From: Candidatus Propionivibrio dominans
GTDB taxonomy: Bacteria > Pseudomonadota > Gammaproteobacteria > Burkholderiales > Rhodocyclaceae
DNA length: 64,000 nucleotides
Direction of reading: 5' to 3'
NCBI GenBank assembly: GCA_016709335.1
Contig: JADJNC010000060.1
Location: 62,001 to 126,000, forward strand
Numbering within the stretch: the first letter of the stretch is position 1; every line of letters begins with the position of its first letter. The notes below the pieces were generated by a model that searched no databases, was not told where the DNA came from, and was given only the letters and a program-made list of their open reading frames with translations. Both the position numbers and the translations under genes were made by a program. Of the stretch, positions 1 to 11,278 are shown piece by piece.

Positions 1-1
1 T

Positions 2-1795
<1,794 letters not shown>

Positions 1796-1796
1796 G

Positions 1797-1925
1797 TCTG
1801 TGAAAAAGTCATTCCACGCTCGTCACCCCGGCGCAAGCCGGGGTCCAGCTCGTTTATCTGATTGTTTTAATGGATATCGGAGGAAGGTACTGGATTCCGG
1901 CTTGCGCCGGAATGACGGCTTGGTA
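1797..1925. repeat. Dispersed palindromic repeat, copy A (between kdpB and kdpC)
   Basis: Two inverted arms of the type CCGGCGCAAGCCGG and CCGGCTTGCGCCGG enclose a spacer containing CTCGTTTATCTGATTG. A close copy lies at 47137-47275, and related copies lie at 17785-17890 and 44464-44531. It sits between two genes that are normally co-transcribed and could fold into hairpins in the kdp mRNA. No protein is encoded. Confidence 0.85.
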
Positions 1926-1989
1926 GCTGTTTATCCATTAATTAACAAGCTATGACATCACGTTTGTATAGCAATAAAGGAGAACACTA

Positions 1990-2571
1990 ATGAAAACCTT
2001 GTTACGCCCCGCACTCAGCCTCTTCGTGTTGCTTAGCATCGTGACCGGCCTTGTCTATCCGCTGCTCGTCACCGGCATCGCCAAACTCGTTTTCCCCGAG
2101 GCGGCGGATGGTAGCCTGATCGTCAGCAATGGCCAGGCGGTGGGTTCGCGACTGATCGGGCAGAACTTCACCGATCCCGGGTATTTCTGGGGCCGACCGT
2201 CGGCCACCTCACCACAGCCCTACAACGCCTCCGCCTCCAGCGGTTCCAACCTGGGGCCGCTCAATCCGGCGCTGAGCGATGCGGTCAGGGGACGGATCGA
2301 TGCCCTCAAGGCGGCCGATCCCGACAACACCCGTCCCGCCCGTCACATCCCGGCCGATCTGGTGAACGCTTCGGCCAGCGGCCTCGATCCCCATATCAGC
2401 CTGACCGCCGCCGATTACCAGCTCAGGCGCGTTGCCAAAGCACGCCGGCTCGAACCCTCCGCAGTCCAAGCCCTGGTAGACAAACACACCGAAGGTCGCC
2501 AATGGTATGTCTTCGGCGAGCCCCGGGTGAACGTCCTCGAGCTCAATATCGAGCTTGATTCGCTGCAGTAA
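1990..2571 (+). CDS. kdpC: Potassium-transporting ATPase subunit C
   Basis: KdpC is the single-span accessory subunit that stabilises the KdpB-KdpA complex and its ATP affinity. The 193-residue product has the usual family length. An N-terminal membrane helix (about residues 8-32) is followed by a periplasmic domain with the family segments [17 protein letters not shown] and [11 protein letters not shown] purine-rich AAAGGAG ribosome site lies just before the ATG. It follows kdpB after a repeat-filled spacer and precedes the corA-like gene. Confidence 0.97.
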   Translation: MKTLLRPALSLFVLLSIVTGLVYPLLVTGIAKLVFPEAADGSLIVSNGQAVGSRLIGQNFTDPGYFWGRPSATSPQPYNASASSGSNLGPLNPALSDAVRGRIDALKAADPDNTRPARHIPADLVNASASGLDPHISLTAADYQLRRVAKARRLEPSAVQALVDKHTEGRQWYVFGEPRVNVLELNIELDSLQ

Positions 2572-2718
2572 CTACAAAATGAAACGAGTAGTTACGGGTG
2601 CAATTGTCGGGTTAAGCTGTCAACAGGTAACCCGACTTTATGGGAACGCTTGGGATGACTCGAAGAATTCACGCCAGGTGTGCCGGATACTGCTTGTTAA
2701 ATAAATGAGGGATGAAGC

Positions 2719-3684
2719 GTGCTGATCAACTGTGTTGCCTACGAAAACGGCTCACGTCTTTCTGACTTGCCGGTTGAGGAAATAAGTGATTACCTGGCCA
2801 AGCCGGATTGCTTTGTCTGGGTGGCGCTGCGCGACGCGACGCCACTGGAACTCGATCAGATGCGCGAGGAATTCGACCTGCACGAACTGGCCGTCGAGGA
2901 TGCCCGCCATGGTCACCAGCGGCCCAAGATCGAGGAGTATGGCGATTCGCTGTTCGTCGTCATGCACCTGCTGGAGCTGACCAAGGGTGAGTTCAATGTC
3001 GGCGAAGTGAATGTTTTCGTAGGCCGCAACTACGTTCTGTCGGTCAGGAATCACAGCCTGCAACATTTTCTCGGGGTGCGCGAACGCTGCGAGCGGGAAC
3101 CGCAATTGCTAAGGCAGGGCTCGGGTTTCGTCCTCTATGCCCTGATGGATGCAGTAGTTGACCGCTATTTCCCGATCATGGACCGGCTGGAGTCGGAACT
3201 GGAAGAGATCGAGGAACAGATTTTCGCCAAAAGTTCCGCGCGCACCAACATCGAGCAACTCTATGATCTGAAGCACAAGATCACGCGGCTCAAGCATGCC
3301 GTTGCCCCCCTGATGGAGTCCTCCGGCAGGCTTTTTGGCGGTCGCGGGCCCGCAGTATGCGCCAACAGCCGGGAATACTTCCGCGACGTCCATGACCATC
3401 TGGCGCGCATCAACGCTTCGCTCGATACCCTCCGCGACACCATCGGTACCGCGATCCAGGTCAATCTATCGATGGTGACCATCGAAGAAAGCGAAGTGAA
3501 CAAGCGGCTGGCCGCCTGGGCCGGCATCTTTGCCATAGCCACCGCCTTTGCCGGCATCTGGGGGATGAATTTCAAGGCCATGCCCGAACTGCAATGGGAG
3601 TACGGTTACCCCATGGCGCTGGTGGTCATCAGTGTGGTCTGTGTCGCTCTTTACCTTCGTTTCAAACGCGCTGGCTGGCTGTAA
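2719..3684 (+). CDS. corA: CorA-family divalent metal transporter
   Basis: Predicted pentameric inner-membrane channel for Mg2+/Co2+ (possibly Ni2+ or Zn2+ in this subfamily). The 321-residue product has a large cytoplasmic N-terminal domain with acidic and coiled-coil helices (about 140-230), then two C-terminal membrane helices. The first helix ends in the signature GMN at residues 282-284, followed by the loop FKAMPELQWEYGYP. The start is GTG at 2719. It lies between kdpC and kdpD, 13 bases before the kdpD ATG, so it is probably co-transcribed with them. The exact cation cannot be told from sequence. Confidence 0.93.
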   Translation: MLINCVAYENGSRLSDLPVEEISDYLAKPDCFVWVALRDATPLELDQMREEFDLHELAVEDARHGHQRPKIEEYGDSLFVVMHLLELTKGEFNVGEVNVFVGRNYVLSVRNHSLQHFLGVRERCEREPQLLRQGSGFVLYALMDAVVDRYFPIMDRLESELEEIEEQIFAKSSARTNIEQLYDLKHKITRLKHAVAPLMESSGRLFGGRGPAVCANSREYFRDVHDHLARINASLDTLRDTIGTAIQVNLSMVTIEESEVNKRLAAWAGIFAIATAFAGIWGMNFKAMPELQWEYGYPMALVVISVVCVALYLRFKRAGWL

Positions 3685-3697
3685 GGATAAATCAACC

Positions 3698-6454
3698 ATG
3701 CCAATCCAGCGCCCCGATCCCGACCAGTTGCTTGATCGTCTGCAAGCTGCAGCGGTCAGGGCCAGGCGCGGCAAGCTGAAAATTTTCTTCGGCGCCACGG
3801 CCGGTGTCGGCAAAACCTACGCCATGCTCGGTGCCGCCCGGCAGCAACTCCTGCATGGCGTTGACATGGTCATCGGCGTGGTGGAAACGCACGGTCGCAT
3901 GGAAACCGAAGTCATGGCCGACGGCATGGAGCGGCTTCCGTTACGGGAAATTCCCTATCGCGAAAACCGCCTGAGGGAGTTCGACCTGGACGGTGCGCTG
4001 GCGCGCAAGCCGGCTCTCATCCTGATGGACGAACTGGCTCATTCCAACGTGCCCGGTTCGCGCCACCCGAAACGCTGGCAGGACGTTGAAGAATTGCTGG
4101 CCGCCGGCATCGATGTCTATTCGACTGTCAATGTCCAGCACCTGGAAACCCTCAACGACGTGATCAGCGGCATTACCGGCATCCGGGTCTGGGAGACGGT
4201 GCCGGACAAGGTTTTCGATACCGCCGATGAAGTAGTGCTGGTGGACCTGCCGCCCGACGAACTCTTGCAACGCCTGAAGGAAGGCAAGGTCTATCTGCCC
4301 AGGCAGGTGGAACGGGCAATCAACAACTTTTTCCGCAAGGGCAACCTGATCGCCCTGCGCGAACTGGCATTGCGCCGGACCGCCGACCGGGTTGACGACG
4401 ACATGCTGCAATACCGGCGCGACCAGTTCGTTGCCCCGGTCTGGCGGACGCGAGATTCCCTGCTGGCCTGCATCGGCCCCGGTGAAGGCCTGGAAAAAAT
4501 CGTGCGCACCGCCGCCCGCCTGGCCAGCCAACTGGAAGTGCCGTGGCACGCCATCTACGTCGAAACACCGGCGCTGCAACGCCTGCCGGAAGCCAAACGC
4601 CATCGTATCTTGCGCAACCTCAAGCTGGCCGGGGATCTGGGTGCGGTGACCGCAACCTTGTCCGGCGCCGACGTCGATGAGGTGACGGTTCAATATGCGC
4701 GCGATCACAACCTTTCCAAAATCATCGTCGGACGCGATCACCCCCGCCCCTGGCGTTTCTGGTTCCGCTCCTTTGCCGACCGGGTCGGCAAGCGCGCTCC
4801 CGATCTCGATGTGATCCAGGTCGCTCGCACCGAAGGGGAACGGGAGCAAACACGCCCGGATCGACACGACGTCGTCGACCATGTCTTCAAGCAATGGCCG
4901 GACTACGCCATGGCGGCTATAGGCTGCGGCCTCGCGGGACTCCTTGCGGAAGTCATGTTCCCGATTTTCGATCTTCCCAACATCGTCATGATCTTTCTGC
5001 TCGCCGTGGTACTGGTCAGCTTGCGCTATGGCCGGGGGCCGGGAGTTCTGGCGTCTTTCCTTTCGGTGGCCATTTTCGATTTCTTCTTCGTTAATCCCCG
5101 CTTGTCCTTTGCGGTTAGCGATGTGCAGTACCTGATGACCTTCGCCGTCATGCTGGTGGTCGGCCTGATTACCGGCCAACTCACCGCCGGCGCAAAATAC
5201 CAGGCCAGAGTCGCTACGCGACGCGAAAAGCGGGTGCGTTCGCTCTATGAAATGTCCCGCGATCTGTCCGCTGCGCTGATGCCCGAGCAGATCGCCGAAA
5301 TCGGAGAACGATTCATCGCGGCCGAACTGGGCGCCAGGGCCGGTTTTCTACTGATCGATGACAAAGACAAGCTACAAGCGGCACTGCCTTCGGCCAAGGG
5401 CTTGCCCGCCGTCGACCTGGGCATTGCCCAGTGGGCCTTCGATCATGGGGAAGCTGCCGGTCAAGGCACCGACACCCTGGCCGCCAGCCCCATCCTTTAT
5501 CTGCCGCTGAAGGCGCCCATGCGCCTGCGCGGCGTGCTGGCACTCGAAATGCGCAACTCGGATCGTCTGCTTATACCGGAACAGCGGCGGCTGCTCGACA
5601 CCTTTGCTTCGCTCATCGCCATTGCCATCGAGCGCGTTCATTATGTTGAAGTCGCGCAGAACACGACGGTGCAGATCGAGTCCGAGCGCCTGCGCAACTC
5701 GGTGCTGTCGGCCATATCGCATGACCTGCGCACACCGCTGGCGGGGCTGATCGGCCTGGCGGATACCTTGCTATTGACGAAACCGCCGCCTACGGGTCAG
5801 CAGCAGGAAGTGATCGAGTCGATGCGCAATTCAGCGATGCGGATGAATGCCCTGGTCAATAATCTACTCGATATGGCGCGCCTGGAGTCGGGCAACGTTC
5901 AACTGAATCGACAGTGGCAACCGCTGGAGGAGGTGGTCGGCAGCTCACTCGGGGCCTGCGCAGCGCTGCTTGCGGGGCGGCCGCTCAAGGTTAACCTGGC
6001 GCCAGACCTGCCCTTGCTGCACCTGGATGCCGTAATGATCGAGCGCGTTCTGGTCAATCTTCTGGAAAACGCAAGCAAATACACCCCGCCACAAAGCCCG
6101 ATCGAGATCGACGCGCGCATTGAGCACGATGGCGTTGTGCTCACCGTCAATGACCACGGACCGGGTTTGCCGAGCAAACGGGAAGAGGCTATTTTTGAAA
6201 AATTCGAACGTGGAAAGAAGGAAAGCGCGGCCCCCGGTGTGGGCTTGGGACTGACCATTTGTCGCGCCATCATGCAGGCCCATGGCGGGTCGATTCGCGG
6301 CGAGACACGAGCAACTGGCGGGGCGAGTTTCATCCTGACTCTTCCGCGAGGCTTACCGCCCAGTGATGATGGCGGCACGCCGGACGAGGGGTCTGCGTTT
6401 GCCGGGATGGATGCGATGGATGAGGAATCGGCAACTGAGAGGCCACAGAAATGA
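3698..6454 (+). CDS. kdpD: Osmosensitive K+ channel histidine kinase
   Basis: Membrane sensor kinase/phosphatase that controls kdp expression with KdpE. I take the ATG at 3698 (918 residues) because it follows the corA-like stop and leads straight into the conserved N-terminus; an upstream in-frame start at 3632 would lie inside the previous gene. Seen: Walker A GATAGVGKT at residues 32-40, a universal-stress-type domain, a short DUF4118 block of membrane helices near residues 405-510, a GAF-like region, the phospho-acceptor H675 in SHDLRTPL, and a C-terminal ATPase with GPGLP and GLGL boxes. The stop overlaps the kdpE start (ATGA). Confidence 0.97.
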   Translation: MPIQRPDPDQLLDRLQAAAVRARRGKLKIFFGATAGVGKTYAMLGAARQQLLHGVDMVIGVVETHGRMETEVMADGMERLPLREIPYRENRLREFDLDGALARKPALILMDELAHSNVPGSRHPKRWQDVEELLAAGIDVYSTVNVQHLETLNDVISGITGIRVWETVPDKVFDTADEVVLVDLPPDELLQRLKEGKVYLPRQVERAINNFFRKGNLIALRELALRRTADRVDDDMLQYRRDQFVAPVWRTRDSLLACIGPGEGLEKIVRTAARLASQLEVPWHAIYVETPALQRLPEAKRHRILRNLKLAGDLGAVTATLSGADVDEVTVQYARDHNLSKIIVGRDHPRPWRFWFRSFADRVGKRAPDLDVIQVARTEGEREQTRPDRHDVVDHVFKQWPDYAMAAIGCGLAGLLAEVMFPIFDLPNIVMIFLLAVVLVSLRYGRGPGVLASFLSVAIFDFFFVNPRLSFAVSDVQYLMTFAVMLVVGLITGQLTAGAKYQARVATRREKRVRSLYEMSRDLSAALMPEQIAEIGERFIAAELGARAGFLLIDDKDKLQAALPSAKGLPAVDLGIAQWAFDHGEAAGQGTDTLAASPILYLPLKAPMRLRGVLALEMRNSDRLLIPEQRRLLDTFASLIAIAIERVHYVEVAQNTTVQIESERLRNSVLSAISHDLRTPLAGLIGLADTLLLTKPPPTGQQQEVIESMRNSAMRMNALVNNLLDMARLESGNVQLNRQWQPLEEVVGSSLGACAALLAGRPLKVNLAPDLPLLHLDAVMIERVLVNLLENASKYTPPQSPIEIDARIEHDGVVLTVNDHGPGLPSKREEAIFEKFERGKKESAAPGVGLGLTICRAIMQAHGGSIRGETRATGGASFILTLPRGLPPSDDGGTPDEGSAFAGMDAMDEESATERPQK

Positions 6455-7149
6455 GTGAAATCAGGGCCAGGGTGTTGATCGTCGAGGACGATGCCAACAT
6501 CCGGCGCTTTGTACGCATGGCGCTGGAAAGCGAGGGGCACGAGGCGTTCGAGGCCGACAGCATCAAGCGCGGGCTGATCGAAGCTGGAACGCGACGTCCG
6601 GAACTCATCGTCGTCGATCTCGGCCTGCCCGATGGCGACGGGGTCGATTTCATCCGCGACCTGCGTGGCTGGTCGGCCGCTCCGGTCATTGTTCTATCGG
6701 CTCGTAGCAGCGAAGCCGACAAGATCGCCGCACTCGATGCCGGTGCCGATGACTACCTGGTCAAGCCCTTTGGCGCCGGCGAACTGATGGCCCGGGTTCG
6801 CGCCCAATTGAGACGCCAGACGCAACAAGGCATCGCAGGCGAACCACTGATCCGCTTTGGCGATGTGTGCATCGACTTGACCCGTCGCGTCGTCGAGCGC
6901 AACGGGCACCCCCTGCACCTGACGCCAATCGAGTACCGCTTATTGACTTACCTGGCGGCGCAACCCGACCGGGTGGTAACGCATCGGCAGTTGCTGAAAG
7001 TGGTCTGGGGGCCAGGGCATGGCGAAGACAGCCATTACGTGCGGGTGCATATGGCCAACCTGCGCAAAAAGATCGAGGCCGAGGCATCGATGCCCAGACA
7101 CCTCATTACCGAGGCCGGTATCGGGTATCGGTTCGTTCTTGGAGAATAG
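6451..7149 (+). CDS. kdpE: KDP operon response regulator
   Basis: OmpR/PhoB-type transcription factor that activates kdpFABC once phosphorylated by KdpD. The 232-residue product has a receiver with the acidic pair near residues 12-13, phospho-acceptor D56 in VVDLGLPDG and K near 105 (DYLVKPF). A C-terminal winged helix (about 130-230) follows, with the typical segment HLTPIEYRLLTYLA. It overlaps kdpD by four bases, indicating translational coupling. Confidence 0.97.
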   Translation: MSEIRARVLIVEDDANIRRFVRMALESEGHEAFEADSIKRGLIEAGTRRPELIVVDLGLPDGDGVDFIRDLRGWSAAPVIVLSARSSEADKIAALDAGADDYLVKPFGAGELMARVRAQLRRQTQQGIAGEPLIRFGDVCIDLTRRVVERNGHPLHLTPIEYRLLTYLAAQPDRVVTHRQLLKVVWGPGHGEDSHYVRVHMANLRKKIEAEASMPRHLITEAGIGYRFVLGE

Positions 7150-7179
7150 GTGAAAAAACGAAGCTTATGGATCGGTGTA

Positions 7180-7578
7180 CTACCACAAGACCTCTACACC
7201 AAAACCTTGGAACACCGGGTCGCAAGTCACCAGCGTAGCCGCCTCGATTCCGCTCTGGGCAGCGAGCATACGGTCTAAAGTGTCCCGGTGTTCCGATGGA
7301 TAACTCCCCGCCTTGATGGCGTGCAATTAACCTACGGGCAGATGCTCAAACCCGTCAGCAGCAACCAGCTCGTTGAAGCGAAACAAGGCTTCTGCGGCCT
7401 GCACGAGTTTTCCCAGACGATGTTTTGTCGCCAGTTCGCAGGCGCTCGCCGCACTCACCAGAATCCGGTTGCGTTCGTCGGCGATCGCTTCGCGCGCCTT
7501 CCCGGAAAGTTCCGGCGCGTCGGTAAACCACCAGAGCAGGGCATGGGTGTCGAGCAGCAGTTTCACTTCCCCTCCCAC
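7180..7578 (-). pseudogene. PIN-domain toxin (VapC-like), interrupted by an in-frame stop
   Basis: Toxin half of a type II toxin-antitoxin pair; PIN domains are Mg2+-dependent RNases. The reading frame starts at 7578 with LLLDTHALLWW (first catalytic Asp) and ACELATK (catalytic Glu), then meets TAA at 7327-7329 after 83 residues. Without any frame change it continues past the stop with AIKAGSYPSEHRDTLDRMLA and ends at TAG 7180-7182. This gives about 132 codons, the normal family length, including the distal acidic residue in LDRMLAAQ. A single nonsense change therefore removed the last third. The antitoxin gene overlaps its start. A base-call error is possible. Confidence 0.85.
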
Positions 7579-7802
7579 GCCGCAAGATCGACGTCCGGCA
7601 AAGGCTCAAAGAAAGCTGCATCGACTCGACAGGCCAGCCGACCCGGCTGACGCTTGCCCAAAGGCGCCGCCAGCGGCATCATCCGCGCATAGGGAACGCC
7701 GGCCTTGGCCAGGATGATTTCCTGACCGGCATGCGCCTGCTCAAGCAACTTGGAAAAATGTGTTTTTGCCTCATGAACATTGACAGTAAGCATCCTGATC
7801 AC
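7563..7802 (-). CDS. Phd/YefM-type antitoxin
   Basis: Small DNA-binding antitoxin expected to neutralise the neighbouring PIN-domain toxin and repress the operon. The 79-residue product has the typical start TVNVHEAKTHFSKLLEQ followed by GQEIILAKAGVPYARM, as in the Phd/YefM (StbD-like) fold. The start may be ATG 7802 or the third-codon-downstream ATG (MLTVN). It overlaps the toxin start by 16 bases. With the toxin truncated, the pair may be inactive. Confidence 0.88.
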   Translation of the reverse strand: MIRMLTVNVHEAKTHFSKLLEQAHAGQEIILAKAGVPYARMMPLAAPLGKRQPGRLACRVDAAFFEPLPDVDLAAWEGK

Positions 7803-7854
7803 CTTGGTTAAGTCACCGGACTATGTCTAGCACATCAAATGTACCGACAGATCA

Positions 7855-8340
7855 TCACATCGCGTCGGTCAGATCCTGCCCGTCAGAGATATGCAACTGC
7901 ACCGGAGGCTGGAAGGCAAGCGAGCACGCATGTTCGTGACCGATCAGGTAGTTGGGCAGCGGCACGACGTCCACTTCGGTCACTCCGGCGTCAATCATCC
8001 CCAGACGCACGGCCGCCTCACGCGACAGGTCGATCACCCGACTCCGATGCCCCATCCGGTCGTTGATCCTGACCACCACGCAACGGGCGGACGAGACACG
8101 GCGAACCGCCACCAGCGTTCCCATGGGAAAGCGATTGCTAGCCGCCGAAATGACGTCGTGATTATAGCGCTCGCCGGAAGCGGTTTTCCGGCCATGGAAC
8201 GCTTTGCTGTAGAAGCTGGCTTTGCCGGATACGATTTGCGGCTTCTTCGGCAAAGGGCTGGGGGTGCCGAGCGAAGGAAAGGACTCGGCGAGGGCGAGTC
8301 CGCAAATCAGCAGAGAGAGCAACGCCAGAGCAAATCTCAC
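7855..8340 (-). CDS. RlpA-like septal/lytic transglycosylase-family protein
   Basis: Exported protein with a double-psi beta-barrel related to RlpA, which binds or cleaves denuded peptidoglycan glycans. The 161-residue product has a signal peptide (residues 1-19, cleavage after LALA). The barrel domain carries SGKASFYSKAFHGRKTASGE, FPMGTLVAV and VVRINDRMGH, ending in DVVPL. There is no lipobox cysteine and no C-terminal SPOR domain, unlike full-length RlpA, so it is a short family member. It stands alone, on the strand opposite to its larger neighbours. Confidence 0.88.
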   Translation of the reverse strand: MRFALALLSLLICGLALAESFPSLGTPSPLPKKPQIVSGKASFYSKAFHGRKTASGERYNHDVISAASNRFPMGTLVAVRRVSSARCVVVRINDRMGHRSRVIDLSREAAVRLGMIDAGVTEVDVVPLPNYLIGHEHACSLAFQPPVQLHISDGQDLTDAM

Positions 8341-8860
8341 AGCCGGTGGCTCCTCAAGGCGGCCACCGGTGAGGGATGTCGTGCACGCGGCACGGAGCGG
8401 AAAGCCTCAAGAACAAGGGGTTAACCAGAAGCCGGGCGGCCGGGTGATGCCCTGCCGACCCGAGCGCCGAAAGCTCGAGGCCAGAGACGGTCTTCAGGCA
8501 GGGCAGATCGCCGATGTCAAGGGCGACCAGCGGCAAACTGATTAACGGAACGCTATCAATTCCAGGGATGGATGGAATGACTCGTGCATTCTGGCGCATG
8601 GAAAGGGGCCCGTCCGCTGGCAATTGGCAATAATCAAGCATCGAAAGTACAAGCATAGCCTGCCCGCCGTAGCGCACACAAGCCAACCGCCAATGACTTT
8701 GCCCCCGGCGCTCCGCCAGCTCACGCTGGGCGGCAAGCATTCGTTCAGATTTACCCGCTGTCCGGATGGATAGCTACCCGCTTTGATGGCGTACAAATAA
8801 TCAGTCCTGAAGATCCGGCCTCTGCCGCTGTCGTCTGATCCTATGAGGTAAAATCCACCG
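8341..8860. other. Gene-poor gap with a relic of a PIN-toxin gene
   Basis: No convincing gene is seen. Around 8762-8800 the minus strand encodes AIKAGSYPSG, and its DNA nearly matches the in-frame part of the broken PIN toxin at 7293-7326. Shortly after, in another frame, comes MLAAQ, which would match the next conserved toxin segment. This is best read as a decayed fragment of a second toxin gene. The pyrD promoter should lie at the right end. Confidence 0.5.
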
Positions 8861-9919
8861 ATGCTTTACTCCCTGATCCGCAAGTTCTTCTTCTCGCTTG
8901 ACCCCGAAATCGCCCATGGCTTGGGCATGAACGGCGTCGAATTTCTCAGGCGGACCGGAATCGCCTGTTTACTTACCAAACCGCTGCCGGCCAACCCGGT
9001 CACGGTCATGGGGCTGAAGTTCCCCAATCCGGTCGGCCTGGCCGCCGGGCTGGACAAGAACGGCGAACACGTCGATGCGCTGGCCACCCTCGGTTTCGGC
9101 TTCATCGAGATCGGCACGGTGACGCCGCGCCCGCAACCGGGAAACCCCAGGCCGCGAATGTTCCGCATCCCGGAAAAGCAGGCTCTGATCAATCGCCTGG
9201 GCTTCAACAACCACGGTGTCGAACAGTTGCTTGTCAATATCTCAACAGCCCAATTCACCCGACGCGGCGGCATTCTCGGCATCAATATCGGCAAGAATTT
9301 CGACACGCCGATCGAGAGGGCGGTCGATGATTACCTGATCTGCCTGGAGCGCGTTTACAAGGCGGCTAGCTATATCACGGTCAATGTGTCCAGCCCGAAC
9401 ACCAAAAATCTGCGCGAACTGCAGAAGGACGACGCGCTTGACGCACTACTCGGCCGCCTGAAGGCCGAGCAGACCCGGCTGGCCGACATGTACAGCAAGT
9501 ACGTCCCGCTGGCCCTGAAAATCGCCCCCGACCTTGAAGACGCGCAGATCCAGTCAATTGCCGATCTGCTTCGCCAGCATCGCATGGACGGCGTGATCGC
9601 CACCAACACCACCCTTTCGCGCGACGGAGTGCAGGGCCTGCCAAACGCCGAGGAAGCCGGCGGGCTTTCGGGTGCGCCGGTTTTCGAACGTTCGACGGCG
9701 GTGTTGAGAAAGCTTTCCTACGCGCTGGCCGGCGAGCTGCCGATCATTGGCGTCGGCGGCATCATGAGCGGCGCCGATGCGCTCGCCAAAATGGAAGCCG
9801 GCGCCAGCCTGGTGCAGATTTATTCAGGATTCATCTATCGCGGCCCCGGCCTGGTCGCTGAAATCGCCACGGCCCTCGCCAAATCAGGAAACTCGAAGCG
9901 TGCGCGCGCGGATGTATAG
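8861..9919 (+). CDS. pyrD: Dihydroorotate dehydrogenase (quinone), class 2
   Basis: Oxidises dihydroorotate to orotate in pyrimidine synthesis, passing electrons from FMN to membrane quinone. The 352-residue product has the class 2 N-terminal membrane-associating helix ([15 protein letters not shown]). Also seen: [16 protein letters not shown], the substrate loop LINRLGFNN, the catalytic serine in [15 protein letters not shown], and the FMN phosphate segments GVGGI and [11 protein letters not shown]. It stands alone just upstream of the rnf operon. Confidence 0.98.
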   Translation: MLYSLIRKFFFSLDPEIAHGLGMNGVEFLRRTGIACLLTKPLPANPVTVMGLKFPNPVGLAAGLDKNGEHVDALATLGFGFIEIGTVTPRPQPGNPRPRMFRIPEKQALINRLGFNNHGVEQLLVNISTAQFTRRGGILGINIGKNFDTPIERAVDDYLICLERVYKAASYITVNVSSPNTKNLRELQKDDALDALLGRLKAEQTRLADMYSKYVPLALKIAPDLEDAQIQSIADLLRQHRMDGVIATNTTLSRDGVQGLPNAEEAGGLSGAPVFERSTAVLRKLSYALAGELPIIGVGGIMSGADALAKMEAGASLVQIYSGFIYRGPGLVAEIATALAKSGNSKRARADV

Positions 9920-10017
9920 CGCTACTGTCAGAATGGTTGAACGCCCCCCGCCAAAAGGGGATAATTCCGAGGCTTTTCCGCCTTTTTAGCCCTTGCCTCA
10001 GGCCTTGCACACGAACC

Positions 10018-10602
10018 ATGACCCATTATTTGTTCATCATCATCGGCGCTGTGCTGGTCAATAACGTCGTTCTGGTGAAGATTCTCGGCCTGTGCCCGTT
10101 CATGGGCGTTTCCAAAAAACTGGAAACGGCTTTTGGCATGGGTGCGGCGACCACCTTTGTGCTCACCGTGGCCACCGGCGCCAGTTATGTCATTGACCAC
10201 CTGCTGCTCGCCCCCTTCGGGCTGGAATACCTGCGTACCCTCTCGTTCATCGTCACCATCGCCGCCATTGTCCAGTTGACCGAGATGGTGATCCAGAAAA
10301 CCAGCCCGCTGCTGCATCAGGTGCTGGGCATCTATCTGCCGCTGATCACCACCAACTGCGCGGTGCTCGGCGTGCCCCTGCTCAACGTCGCCAACAAATA
10401 CAACTTCGTCGAATCGCTGATCTTTGGCGCTGCCAGCGCCATCGGCTTCTCGCTGGTGCTGGTGCTCTTTGCCGGAATTCGCGAACGCGTCGAAGGCGCC
10501 GACGTTCCGGTTTATTTCCGGGGAGTAGCCATCGCCATGGTCACCGCCGGATTGATGAGCCTCGCCTTCATGGGCTTTACCGGCCTGGATAAATACCAGT
10601 AA
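10018..10602 (+). CDS. rnfA: Rnf/Rsx electron transport complex subunit A
   Basis: Polytopic inner-membrane subunit of the ion-motive NADH/ferredoxin oxidoreductase (Rnf), also called Rsx. The ATG at 10018 gives 194 residues, matching the family; the frame is open further upstream but without homology. Six hydrophobic helices and the conserved [19 protein letters not shown] and ITTNCAVLG segments hold the cysteines that bind an intramembrane Fe-S centre with RnfE. The stop and the rnfB start share one base (TAATG). Confidence 0.98.
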   Translation: MTHYLFIIIGAVLVNNVVLVKILGLCPFMGVSKKLETAFGMGAATTFVLTVATGASYVIDHLLLAPFGLEYLRTLSFIVTIAAIVQLTEMVIQKTSPLLHQVLGIYLPLITTNCAVLGVPLLNVANKYNFVESLIFGAASAIGFSLVLVLFAGIRERVEGADVPVYFRGVAIAMVTAGLMSLAFMGFTGLDKYQ

Positions 10603-11144
10603 TGCTCACCGCCATCCTCATCATGGCCCTTGGCGCCCTCGTGCTTGGCGCTGCGCTGGGCTTCGCCTCGATCAAATTCAAGGTCGAAGGCAACCCGCTG
10701 GTCGAAAAAATCGAGGCCATCCTGCCGCAAACGCAATGCGGCCAGTGCGGCTACCCCGGCTGCAAGCCTTACGCCGAAGCCATTGCCGATGGCGAGGCCG
10801 AAATCAATCTGTGCCCGCCCGGCGGCATGGAAGGCGTGCGCAAGCTGGCCGACCTGCTCGGGCGCGACGTCAAACCGCTCGACGCGGAAGAAAAACCGAA
10901 ACAGGTCGCCATCATCGACGAGCAGACCTGTATCGGCTGCACGCTCTGCATCCAGGCCTGTCCGGTGGACGCCATCGTCGGTGCCGCCAAGCAGATGCAC
11001 ACCATCGTCGAATCCTTGTGTACCGGTTGCGAACTGTGCATCAAACCCTGCCCGGTGGAATGCATTCGCATGGAAACCATCAGCGAGAACATCGACAACT
11101 GGAAATGGAAGTATCCCGTTGTTGAACTGAAACGAGTCGCATGA
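10602..11144 (+). CDS. rnfB: Rnf/Rsx complex ferredoxin-like subunit B
   Basis: Membrane-anchored iron-sulfur subunit that receives or donates electrons with ferredoxin. The 180-residue product has one N-terminal helix and then a cluster motif CGQCGYPGC with a further cysteine in NLCPPGG. Two classic 4Fe-4S sets follow: [12 protein letters not shown] (near residues 110-121) and [12 protein letters not shown]. Its start overlaps the rnfA stop. It is short because it lacks the extended C-terminal ferredoxin repeats seen in some anaerobes. Confidence 0.98.
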   Translation: MLTAILIMALGALVLGAALGFASIKFKVEGNPLVEKIEAILPQTQCGQCGYPGCKPYAEAIADGEAEINLCPPGGMEGVRKLADLLGRDVKPLDAEEKPKQVAIIDEQTCIGCTLCIQACPVDAIVGAAKQMHTIVESLCTGCELCIKPCPVECIRMETISENIDNWKWKYPVVELKRVA

Positions 11145-11278
11145 AGCACGAAAAATTCCACGGCGAAGCGGGCCCGAAGAAAATCCCCTTGTGGGACGCA
11201 AAGGAGCAAAGGGAACGCAAAGACAATCGTTTCCAGTCGCCCTTTGCCAGTCCTTGCCTCTTTGCGCCATTGCGCTAG
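11145..11278. repeat. Imperfect inverted repeat in the rnfB-rnfC gap
   Basis: The 134-base spacer contains GACGCAAAGGAGCAAAGGG (about 11198-11216), and after a short spacer a partly complementary arm with CCCTTTGCC and CTCTTTGCGCC (about 11240-11266). This resembles the dispersed ACGCAAAG/ACGCAGAG family of hairpin repeats, of which a cousin lies at 21806-21915. It sits inside an operon, so it may form an mRNA hairpin. Confidence 0.6.

Noticed and set aside
3941..5179. Long antisense frame over kdpD
   Set aside because: Complement of a strongly conserved gene; composition is a mirror of GC-rich codons and no family likeness.
8354..8740. 128-codon minus-strand frame after the rlpA-like gene
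   Set aside because: Looks like relic DNA with a fragment of PIN-toxin sequence at one end; not a coherent protein.
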